Assembly: GCA_964489215.1 (NCBI GenBank)
Contig: CAZAYB010000198.1
Span: forward strand, 1-5,840
DNA length: 5,840 nucleotides
Direction: 5' to 3'
Origin: CAZAYB01 sp964489215
Lineage (GTDB): Bacteria; Planctomycetota; Phycisphaerae; Sedimentisphaerales; Anaerohalosphaeraceae
Below are positions 1 to 4,759 of this stretch, one piece after another. The position numbers and the translations under genes are program-made. The notes beneath the pieces are model-generated. The model did no database searches and was not told the origin of the DNA. It saw only the letters and a program-made list of their open reading frames with translations. Within the stretch, counting starts at the first letter, position 1, and every line of letters starts with the position of its first letter.

Positions 1-51
1 ATGCTTGTTAGCTTTCGTTTTTAGTCAGATTATTTCAACCTCAAAATACTT

Positions 52-831
52 TTAACCCCCTATTCCGAAAAACTTCTCACTCGTTGCCGTTACCGCACCG
101 GCAAACTCTTCAAAGTCCATACCTTTAACCTCTGCAATACGCCTGGCTGTATGAACCATCATATAAGGCTCACAAGGCCGCTTGTTCCGCAAAGGCTCCG
201 GAGAAATAAAAGGACAATCCGTCTCAACCATCATCCTGTCCAAAGGCACAACCTTCGCCGCTTCTCGAGTCTCATCACTCTTCTTAAAGGTAACTATTCC
301 CGTAAAAGACACAAAAAGACCCATCTCCAGCAGCCTTTCCGTCTGCTCAACACTCCCCGACCAGCAGTGAACAACACCCCTGCATATCTTTCCGATATAA
401 TCTTCAAGAATATCCAGAGTAGCCTCAAATGCACCCCTGCTGTGGATAATAACAGGCTTGTCAAACTTCACTGCCGTTTCTAAAAGCCTTGCAAAAACTT
501 CCTTCTGCCTCGCCTGCTTCGAAAAATTGTAATGATAATCCAGCCCCGCCTCACCTATTGCAGCAATCTTATCATCACCTGCTATACTTTCAAGCATCGC
601 AAATTCTTCCTCACCAACCTCATCTGCATGATGAGGATGAAAACCGACTCCCCCCCATATATCATCTCTGTCCCTGCAAAGAGCCGCTGCCCTTCTAACA
701 TGAACAGGATCAGTACCAACAGTTACCCACCGACGCACCCCTGCCTCGGCGCTGCGAGACAAAACCCCCTCAACATCATCAGCAAGTTCATCAAAAGTCA
801 GATGACAATGAGTATCGATCAGGTCCGCCAT
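52..831 (-). CDS. tatD: TatD family metal-dependent DNase
   Basis: TatD-family hydrolase with a TIM-barrel metallo-hydrolase fold. Family members are Mg2+-dependent 3'-5' exonucleases/DNases, probably cytoplasmic. All expected metal-binding motifs are visible, numbered from the start chosen here: DTHCH (H8, H10), GFHPHH near 63-68, GEAGLDYH with E94, HSR with H130, HCWSGS with H155 and VETDCP with D205. The C-terminal signature ISPEPLRNKRPCEP is also present. At 259 aa the length is normal. An in-frame ATG lies at 837, but GAGG (842-839) is only 1 nt from it and 7 nt from the ATG at 831, so 831 is preferred; this gives MADLIDTHCHL, as in homologues. The Shine-Dalgarno overlaps the aspC stop, suggesting coupled translation at the end of this operon. 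The 51 bases downstream show no terminator and no gene. The family is certain; the physiological substrate is not. Confidence 0.95.
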   Translation of the reverse strand: MADLIDTHCHLTFDELADDVEGVLSRSAEAGVRRWVTVGTDPVHVRRAAALCRDRDDIWGGVGFHPHHADEVGEEEFAMLESIAGDDKIAAIGEAGLDYHYNFSKQARQKEVFARLLETAVKFDKPVIIHSRGAFEATLDILEDYIGKICRGVVHCWSGSVEQTERLLEMGLFVSFTGIVTFKKSDETREAAKVVPLDRMMVETDCPFISPEPLRNKRPCEPYMMVHTARRIAEVKGMDFEEFAGAVTATSEKFFGIGG

Positions 832-838
832 CTTCATA

Positions 839-842
839 CCTC
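839..842 (-). promoter_or_regulatory. tatD Shine-Dalgarno overlapping the aspC stop
   Basis: GAGG on the minus strand overlaps the aspC TGA (843-841). It is 7 nt from the ATG at 831 but only 1 nt from the upstream ATG at 837. This decides the tatD start and suggests that ribosomes finishing aspC feed into tatD. Confidence 0.6.
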
Positions 843-2028
843 AAAGAACATCAACTACAGCACTGCAAAGATAATCCATATTATCCTCTGTCATACCTGC
901 CACATTAATTCTGCCGGACCCGACAATATAAATAGAATAATCGTCACGAAGCTTTTGAACCTGTTCCTTACCCAAACCCGAAAAAGAGAACATACCCTGC
1001 TGGTCAACAATGAAGGAAAAGTCCATCTTCGCACCCTTATCCTTCAAAGTCTGAACAAAAAGAGAACGCATCTTGGAAATCCTCTCTCGCATCTGACCCA
1101 CTTCCTTCTCCCAAAGCTGCCGTAAACCAGCATCGCTCAAAATCTCCTTAACGATTCCGCCCCCGTGAAATGGAGGATTCGAATAGTTACGCCTGATACC
1201 CGCCTTCAAATGGCTGTAAAGCTTACCTGCACTCTCACTGTCACTGGCCGCAATAGACAAACCGCCGACACGCTCATTAAACAATCCGAAAATCTTACTG
1301 AAACTGTTCGCACCAAGCATACCGATACCAGACTCCGCAAAAATCCTTATCCCCGCCGCATCATCTTCAAGACCGCTGCCGAGACCCTGATAAGCAAAAT
1401 CAAAGAAAGGAATAACATTCTTGCCCTGGCAAACCTCAAGAAGCTTCGTCCACTGCTCTTTGCTCGGGTCGATTCCTGTCGGATTATGACAGCACCCCTG
1501 CAAAAGAACAATGTCACCTGCCCCGGTCTCACTCTCAAGACAGGAAACCATATCTTCAAACTTCATACTCTTGCTCGATGCGTCATAATAAGGATAGCTC
1601 AATATCTCAATACCTGCCGCACTGAAGATATTCTTATGATTCGCCCACGTAGGATCACTGACAAATACACGCTTGGCGCCGATATTCTTCAAAAGGTCCG
1701 CACCAACACGTAAAGCACCCGTACCCCCGGGAGTCTGTGCAGTTACAACCCGGCCAGAGCTCAACGCTGAACTGCCCTTCCCAAATAAAAGCTCCTGAAC
1801 CAAAGACTGATAACCCGCATCACCTGGAATAGGAAGATAACTCTTGCTCTGTTCGCTGTCGAGAAGAATACGCTCTGCACGCTTAACAGAATCCTGAATT
1901 GGAGTCCTTCCCGTAGAGTCCTTATAAACTCCAACCCCAAGGTTAATCTTCTTAGGATTGCTGTCTCCCTTAAAAGCCTCTGTAAGACCAAGAATAGGAT
2001 CCGCCGGCAACATCTCTACATCAAACAT
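841..2028 (-). CDS. aspC: Aspartate/aromatic aminotransferase (class I, AspC/TyrB type)
   Basis: PLP-dependent aminotransferase that should interconvert aspartate + 2-oxoglutarate and oxaloacetate + glutamate in the cytoplasm; aromatic substrates are possible, as in TyrB. It aligns by eye along its whole length with E. coli AspC. Landmarks from the chosen start are INLGVGVYKD, TAQTPGGTGALRV (phosphate-binding loop), HNPTG with N182, DFAYQG with D210 and Y213, NSFSKIFGL with the Schiff-base lysine K245, IRRNYSNPP with R279 and SGRINVAGM with R373; the two arginines bind the substrate carboxylates. Length is 395 aa (E. coli 396). A GTG at 2040 would add four residues, but the GAGGA at 2038-2034 lies 5 nt before the ATG at 2028, and MFDVEMLPADPILGL matches family N-termini. 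The roughly 70-nt gap after yraN contains a TTGACT (2091-2086) without a convincing -10, so an own promoter is possible but unproven. AspC and TyrB specificity cannot be separated by eye. Confidence 0.95.
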   Translation of the reverse strand: MFDVEMLPADPILGLTEAFKGDSNPKKINLGVGVYKDSTGRTPIQDSVKRAERILLDSEQSKSYLPIPGDAGYQSLVQELLFGKGSSALSSGRVVTAQTPGGTGALRVGADLLKNIGAKRVFVSDPTWANHKNIFSAAGIEILSYPYYDASSKSMKFEDMVSCLESETGAGDIVLLQGCCHNPTGIDPSKEQWTKLLEVCQGKNVIPFFDFAYQGLGSGLEDDAAGIRIFAESGIGMLGANSFSKIFGLFNERVGGLSIAASDSESAGKLYSHLKAGIRRNYSNPPFHGGGIVKEILSDAGLRQLWEKEVGQMRERISKMRSLFVQTLKDKGAKMDFSFIVDQQGMFSFSGLGKEQVQKLRDDYSIYIVGSGRINVAGMTEDNMDYLCSAVVDVL

Positions 2029-2033
2029 AACTT

Positions 2034-2038
2034 TCCTC
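2034..2038 (-). promoter_or_regulatory. aspC Shine-Dalgarno (GAGGA) deciding the start
   Basis: GAGGA on the minus strand lies 5 nt upstream of the ATG at 2028 and inside the longer frame that would start at the GTG at 2040. The GTG has no well-spaced Shine-Dalgarno of its own. This favours the 395-aa product. Confidence 0.6.
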
Positions 2039-2099
2039 ACCTTTCAGTAAATGAATTTCAAAGCTTACCGTAAAATTAATCACACAGTCAAAACCACCC

Positions 2100-2495
2100 T
2101 CAAATCGAAAATGCACGCTCATAATGCCTCACACATACTCTGCCCCGCTCCTTCAATACCAAAGCCACCACGTCAAAACGAAGAGGACGGTCCTTAACTC
2201 CATATTCTTTTATAAAAAACTTCGATGCAGAACGAATCTTCTGCTGCTTGCGATAATTAACTGAACTTTCTGCACTCGCAAAACTCTCATCAGAACGGGT
2301 CTTAACCTCAACAAAAACCAGACTTCCTTCAGGCGTACTCATTATCAAATCTATTTCACCGGCCGAACAATGGTAATTGGCTCCAACAAAACCGTAACCA
2401 CGCCGCAAAAGATAACTCCTCGCATAATTCTGACCCCAAACACCAAGAGCTCTGCTGTCTCCGCGCAAACGCTTTCGCTGACCGGGCAAAAACAT
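2100..2495 (-). CDS. yraN: YraN/UPF0102 family protein (predicted nuclease fold)
   Basis: UPF0102 (YraN) protein of 131 aa, the usual family size. The family has a PD-(D/E)XK/Holliday-junction-resolvase-like fold, and its cellular role is poorly established. Visible motifs are GEIDLI (46-51; E47 and D49), LVFVEVKTR (59-67, with the E63-x-K65 half of the nuclease signature), the KQQKIRSAS helix (83-91) and RFDVV (106-110). The N-terminal family motif, normally G-x-x-G-E-x-x-A, reads GVWGQNYA here, so that glutamate is replaced by Q22. The ATG at 2495 lies 9 nt after the rplS stop, and an AGGG overlapping that stop is spaced 7 nt from it, suggesting coupling to rplS. yraN beside rplS is a common arrangement in bacteria. 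The family call is firm; nuclease activity is inferred from the fold. Confidence 0.93.
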   Translation of the reverse strand: MFLPGQRKRLRGDSRALGVWGQNYARSYLLRRGYGFVGANYHCSAGEIDLIMSTPEGSLVFVEVKTRSDESFASAESSVNYRKQQKIRSASKFFIKEYGVKDRPLRFDVVALVLKERGRVCVRHYERAFSI

Positions 2496-2504
2496 AAAAA
2501 AACC

Positions 2505-2873
2505 CTACTTACGGTGAGTATGTTCACTATGACGCTGAGAAAGACGAACGCCCTTACCTACTCGCTTACGAAGATAATAAAGCTTCGCTCGCCTCTTTCG
2601 CCCGCTACGTGTCGGAACAACATCTATAACATTGGGTGAATGAAGAGGAAATATACGCTCAACACCCTCTGCACCAACCATTCGGCGAACTGTAAACATC
2701 TCGTTCATGCCCTTGCCCTTTCGGCTAAGAACTGTCCCGCTGAAAACCTGGATTCGGCTCTTACCCCCCTCGCTGATTCTGCAATGAACATCTACAGTAT
2801 CACCTATCTCAAAATAAGGGATCTTCTCTCGCTGGCACTTCTTTTCTACTGATTCAAGTATCTGTGTCTTCAC
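2505..2873 (-). CDS. rplS: 50S ribosomal protein L19
   Basis: Large-subunit ribosomal protein L19, located at the 30S-50S interface near the A site. Recognisable blocks are GDTVDVHCRI (24-33), the FTVRRM strand (60-65), GAEGVERIFPLHSP (67-80) and RAKLYYLRKRVGK (95-107). At 122 aa it is slightly longer than the E. coli protein, with a short basic/His tail (SQRHSEHTHRK). The start codon is GTG (2873-2871), preceded at 8 nt by a strong AGGAG (2886-2882). The gene follows trmD after an unusually long 216-nt spacer occupied by two 72-nt direct repeats, so it may have its own leader or promoter. yraN starts 9 nt downstream. Identification is certain. Confidence 0.98.
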   Translation of the reverse strand: MKTQILESVEKKCQREKIPYFEIGDTVDVHCRISEGGKSRIQVFSGTVLSRKGKGMNEMFTVRRMVGAEGVERIFPLHSPNVIDVVPTRSGRKRRAKLYYLRKRVGKGVRLSQRHSEHTHRK

Positions 2874-2881
2874 CTGAATTA

Positions 2882-2886
2882 CTCCT
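2882..2886 (-). promoter_or_regulatory. rplS Shine-Dalgarno (AGGAG) for a GTG start
   Basis: AGGAG on the minus strand is 8 nt from the GTG at 2873-2871. No in-frame ATG in the right place competes, and the reading MKTQILESVEKK fits the L19 N-terminus, so the GTG start is well supported. Confidence 0.7.
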
Positions 2887-2902
2887 GATATTAAATATAT
2901 AT

Positions 2903-2974
2903 ATCTCGTTCAAAAACAATCTTTTTTCCAATTTCCCTTTAACTGACCAACCTGCCAAAACCTGCAAAAGCAGT
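2903..2974 (-). repeat. Direct repeat copy 1 (rplS-proximal), trmD-rplS spacer
   Basis: First of two tandem copies in the untranslated spacer before rplS. By hand alignment it matches copy 2 (2983-3053) at about 66 of 72 columns: one indel in a T-run, one isolated substitution, and a cluster of four mismatches near the middle. The period is 80 nt. Read as minus-strand RNA, each copy begins with ACTGC-TTTT-GCAG (a short 4-bp hairpin with a U4 loop), continues with a G-rich stretch and AAAGGGAAATTGG, and ends with GATTGTTTTTGAACGAGAT next to an AT-rich segment. No long open frame runs through it. It could be a duplicated 5' leader element of rplS or a copy of a dispersed intergenic repeat. Confidence 0.85.
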
Positions 2975-2982
2975 GATTATAA

Positions 2983-3053
2983 ATCTCGTTCAAAAACAAT
3001 CTTTTTCTAATTTCCCTTTAACTGACCCAAAGGCCAAAACCTGCAAAAGCAGT
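2983..3053 (-). repeat. Direct repeat copy 2 (trmD-proximal), trmD-rplS spacer
   Basis: Second copy of the roughly 72-nt unit, same orientation, separated from copy 1 by 8 nt. It ends 36 nt before the trmD stop. The junction between the copies reads TATAAT on the minus strand (2981-2976), a perfect -10 hexamer, but no -35-like hexamer lies 16-18 nt upstream, so a promoter is not claimed. The same CTGC-TTTT-GCAG hairpin is preserved, while the mismatches cluster outside it. Confidence 0.85.
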
Positions 3054-3089
3054 TAATTAAAACCGATGTAAATCTTACTTTTCAAAAAT

Positions 3090-3785
3090 TCACCCGTCAA
3101 CGCTCTTACCCTCAAGCAGATCCGGTCGAACCCTGCTCGTTCGCTCAAATGACTGCTCCCTGCGCCAATCCGCAATACGCTTATGATCTCCGCTAAGCAG
3201 CACTTCAGGAACACGCATACCCCGGTACTCCTCTGGCCTCGTATAATGAGGATACTCCAAAAGTCCCTCACTGAAGGAATCATTTCTCGCCGACTCCTCA
3301 TCACCAAGAGCACCTTCGAGCAAACGGACAACACTGTCAATGATCACCAAAGCACCAGGCTCTCCGCCGCTCAAAACATAATCGCCTATAGAAACCTGCT
3401 CAGGACAAAGACCCTCGCGGATCCGCTCATCAAAGCCCTCATATCGCCCGCAAAGAAGTATCAAACGCTTCTCCCTGCTAAACTCCAAAGCAAGACTCTG
3501 GTCATAACGCTTACCCTGAGGAGTAAGCATTATAAATCGGCCCTTATCTTTGCTCGCTCCTGCAGCATGCTCATAACAATCAAACACCGGCTCACACTTC
3601 ATTACCATACCCGCACCGCCACCGTAAGGCTTATCGTCAACCTTACCGTAACTGTCACGGGCAAAATCTCTTATATTTGAAAGAACTATTTCTAAAAGAC
3701 CATTCTCAACAGCACGCCTGATTATCGAATAACCAAGAACTGAATCGAACATCTCCGGAAAAAGGGTCAAAACATCAATTCGCAT
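3090..3785 (-). CDS. trmD: tRNA (guanine-N1-)-methyltransferase TrmD
   Basis: SPOUT-class methyltransferase that uses SAM to form m1G at position 37, next to the anticodon, in tRNAs reading CNN-type codons; it prevents +1 frameshifting and acts as a cytoplasmic dimer. Landmarks from the chosen start are MRIDVLTLFPEMF, KPYGGGAGMVM (52-62), the trefoil-knot SAM site LCGRYEGFDERI (about 111-122) and SIGDYVLSGGE (132-142), R153/154 in VVRLLEG, and D169 in NDSFSEGLLEYPHYTRPEEY. The Arg and Asp are the positions known to be essential in TrmD. Length is 231 aa, slightly short at the C-terminus. A GTG (3788) directly precedes the ATG (3785); the ATG gives the canonical N-terminus. There is no clear Shine-Dalgarno next to the start, while a well-placed one serves an overlapping 8-codon frame just upstream. 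It follows rpsP by 27 nt with no rimM between. Confidence 0.97.
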   Translation of the reverse strand: MRIDVLTLFPEMFDSVLGYSIIRRAVENGLLEIVLSNIRDFARDSYGKVDDKPYGGGAGMVMKCEPVFDCYEHAAGASKDKGRFIMLTPQGKRYDQSLALEFSREKRLILLCGRYEGFDERIREGLCPEQVSIGDYVLSGGEPGALVIIDSVVRLLEGALGDEESARNDSFSEGLLEYPHYTRPEEYRGMRVPEVLLSGDHKRIADWRREQSFERTSRVRPDLLEGKSVDG

Positions 3786-3801
3786 CACTAAAGACCAGCA
3801 T
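3775..3801 (-). promoter_or_regulatory. Possible 8-codon coupling mini-ORF overlapping the trmD start
   Basis: On the minus strand, TAAAGG (3815-3810) merges the rpsP stop with a Shine-Dalgarno-like AAAGG, 8 nt before an ATG at 3801. That ATG opens an 8-codon frame (MLVFSDAN, then TGA at 3777-3775) which runs across the trmD start in another frame and ends 8-10 nt inside trmD. trmD has no good Shine-Dalgarno of its own, so reinitiation after this short frame, or after rpsP itself, could deliver ribosomes. It is short enough to have arisen by chance. Confidence 0.25.
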
Positions 3802-3812
3802 TAAACTTACCT

Positions 3813-4322
3813 TTATTCTCCGCCTTCTTCTGCTTCTGAACCGCTCTGCTCTGCCTCTGCTTCCTTCTTTTCCGCTTCCGCCTTCTTAGCCGCCTCTTCT
3901 GCTGCCTTTTTCTTTTCTTCCTCCGCCTTCTTAGCTGCCTCTTCTGCCGCCGCTGCTGCCGCCTCTGCTTCCTTCTTAGCCTGAATCCTGTCCGCCTCCG
4001 TAAAAGGCTTACCTGACTTGCGAGCTATCAGTTTCGCTCGCTCTCGGCGGGCAAGACGCTCATTATAATGCTTAGACTCTATACCATGCTTCTTAAGGAT
4101 ACTCCCCACCGTATCTGAAGGTATCGCTCCCTTGGCGAGCCAGCTTTCTATCTTCTCTCGCTCGATTACAACCTGCTTGCTCTTATCCTTGACAAGCGGA
4201 TCATAATAACCAACATTTTCAAGAACTCTGCCGTCACGCGGAGTCCTGCCGTCAACTACATTGATCCTGAAAAATGGCCTGTGACGTCGGCCCAGTCGGG
4301 ACATCCTGATCTTTACTGACAT
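3813..4322 (-). CDS. rpsP: 30S ribosomal protein S16 with long Ala/Glu/Lys tail
   Basis: Small-subunit ribosomal protein S16, a 30S body protein needed for assembly. The core (about residues 1-82) has the classical N-terminus MSVKIRMSRLGRRHRPFFRI, then VVDGRTPRDGRVLENVGYYDP (22-42) and the WLAKGAIPSDTVGSIL segment (61-76). S16 is usually 80-90 aa; this one is 169. A basic linker (83-115) leads into an alanine/glutamate/lysine-rich tail (about 116-158) that should form a charged helix or coiled coil, ending in an acidic SGSEAEEGGE. The tail contains two tandem 15-residue units, AAEEAAKKAEEEKKK and AAEEAAKKAEAEKKE (125-154). Extended S16 tails are known in some phyla. The ATG at 4322 is preceded at 8 nt by GAAAGG. 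It is the first gene of the minus-strand operon; trmD follows after 27 nt. Confidence 0.97.
   Translation of the reverse strand: MSVKIRMSRLGRRHRPFFRINVVDGRTPRDGRVLENVGYYDPLVKDKSKQVVIEREKIESWLAKGAIPSDTVGSILKKHGIESKHYNERLARRERAKLIARKSGKPFTEADRIQAKKEAEAAAAAAEEAAKKAEEEKKKAAEEAAKKAEAEKKEAEAEQSGSEAEEGGE
3861..3950 (-). repeat. 45-nt tandem repeat inside the rpsP tail
   Basis: Two adjacent 45-nt units (3906-3950 and 3861-3905) encode S16 residues 125-139 and 140-154. By hand, 37 of 45 bases match, with a nearly identical core of about 29 nt. The tract is strongly polypurine on the coding strand. It points to growth of the S16 tail by in-frame tandem duplication. Confidence 0.75.
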
Positions 4323-4359
4323 ACCTAAAACCTTTCAAAACACGTTATATTATTTAATA

Positions 4360-4379
4360 TTGTCCCTATAAAAGGACAA
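4360..4379. repeat. 6-bp inverted repeat upstream of rpsP
   Basis: On the minus strand TTGTCC and GGACAA are separated by 8 nt (TTTTATAG), followed by AATATTAAATAATATAAC. It lies 38-57 nt before the rpsP ATG. It could be a small hairpin in the rpsP leader or a dyad operator overlapping a secondary promoter (TATAAC at 4349-4344 resembles a -10, but its -35 would be poor). A match this short may be chance. Confidence 0.4.
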
Positions 4380-4387
4380 ACAAGTTA

Positions 4388-4500
4388 ACTCTTTACAAAA
4401 CATGAACTTATATCAGCTTCCATACCTGCCCACCCCCCGGCGTCCAAACCTGGCGCAAACAAACATCTCCCTGCACACACCTCATGCAAAGCCATGAACC
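4388..4500 (-). other. GC-rich island, candidate structured rpsP leader RNA
   Basis: Positions 4421-4500 are about 59% GC by hand count, while the flanks (4321-4380 and 4501-4560) are about 25-27%. The island starts right behind a promoter candidate and would form the 5' part of the rpsP leader. On the minus strand I can draw two local hairpins: TCATG-GCTTTG-CATGA (4497-4482), and GCGCCA-GGTT-TGG-A-CGC (4456-4440, with one bulged A). A G-run (GCCGGGGGGTGGGC) follows. It does not match any riboswitch or SRP/6S consensus I know. A 36-codon open frame on the minus strand (ATG 4495 to TAA 4387-4385) covers the same bases but lacks a Shine-Dalgarno. Confidence 0.4.
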
Positions 4501-4504
4501 CGGC

Positions 4505-4533
4505 ATATTAACAGTTTTTTAACCCGATTTCAA
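4505..4533 (-). promoter_or_regulatory. Candidate sigma-70-type promoter for rpsP operon
   Basis: On the minus strand TTGAAA (4533-4528, 5/6 to TTGACA) is followed after 17 nt by TAATAT (4510-4505, 4/6 to TATAAT). Transcription would begin near 4498, at the edge of the GC-rich island, giving rpsP a leader of about 175 nt. It is the best-spaced pair I found upstream of rpsP on that strand. Confidence 0.5.
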
Positions 4534-4632
4534 CCTTTTATCAAAAAAAAATCAAACAATAACAACCTTTCAGTAAAAATACCCATTTTTCAATATCCAC
4601 AACCTTTTTAAACCCTATACCCCTCAATTAAC

Positions 4633-4660
4633 TTGATTAAACCCCTGAACATAATACAAT
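4633..4660 (+). promoter_or_regulatory. Candidate promoter for the secreted Hcp-like gene
   Basis: TTGATT (4633-4638, 4/6 to TTGACA), a 16-nt spacer, then TACAAT (4655-4660, 5/6 to TATAAT). The start would lie near 4667, leaving about 93 nt of leader before the ATG at 4760. The region is A/T-rich, so chance matches are likely and confidence is moderate. Confidence 0.45.
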
Positions 4661-4745
4661 ATAAGCCTGACTCTGATAAGCACTCTTAACCGGCAAACAT
4701 AATTATTCGCACTCAAAACCAAAGTAAACAAAACATGTTAAATTT

Positions 4746-4751
4746 CAGGAG
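4746..4751 (+). promoter_or_regulatory. Shine-Dalgarno of the secreted Hcp-like gene
   Basis: CAGGAG followed by 8 nt and ATG at 4760. Its strength and spacing support this start, and therefore support the signal peptide that follows as a real part of the protein. Confidence 0.75.
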
Positions 4752-4759
4752 ACCTTAAA

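Larger units (their letters stand above)
4323..4759. other. Divergent intergenic region, rpsP / hcp-like gene
   Basis: This stretch of 437 bases separates two divergently transcribed genes and holds no convincing protein gene. From left to right it contains the rpsP Shine-Dalgarno (4336-4331), an AT-rich patch with a 6-bp inverted repeat (4360-4379), a GC-rich island (about 4400-4500), a minus-strand promoter candidate (4505-4533), a very A/T-rich stretch with an A-run (4542-4550), a plus-strand promoter candidate (4633-4660) and the leader and Shine-Dalgarno of the plus-strand gene (4746-4751). The SRP protein gene ffh, which often precedes rpsP, is not here. Confidence 0.7.

Noticed and set aside
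1..51. A start of another gene downstream of tatD on the minus strand (GAGG followed by TTG near 20-25).
   Set aside because: The spacing to TTG is too short, and the frame meets a stop within a few codons.
532..1125. A 197-codon open frame on the plus strand, antisense to tatD and aspC.
   Set aside because: It lies opposite two genes with full conserved motifs, has no recognisable domain, and is the kind of frame expected opposite genes with this strong strand bias. The same holds for plus-strand frames at 151-483, 1165-1713, 2370-2639 and 3183-3680.
2039..2051. A 13-base sequence, ACCTTTCAGTAAA, repeated at 4565-4577.
   Set aside because: A match of this length between two A/T-rich intergenic stretches in 5.8 kb is plausible by chance, and the flanks do not match.
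2976..2981. A perfect TATAAT on the minus strand between the two repeats as an rplS promoter.
   Set aside because: No -35-like hexamer lies 16-18 nt upstream (TTGTTT is only 12 nt away), and the region is A/T-rich. An extended or alternative promoter remains possible.
2903..3053. The duplicated unit as a CRISPR array.
   Set aside because: There are only two copies, the units are 72 nt with an 8-nt gap, and there are no spacers and no cas genes.
4400..4500. SRP (4.5S) RNA or a known riboswitch in the GC-rich island.
   Set aside because: The conserved SRP apical motif (GGUCAGG...GGAAGGAAGCAGCC type) is absent, and no known aptamer core could be matched by eye.
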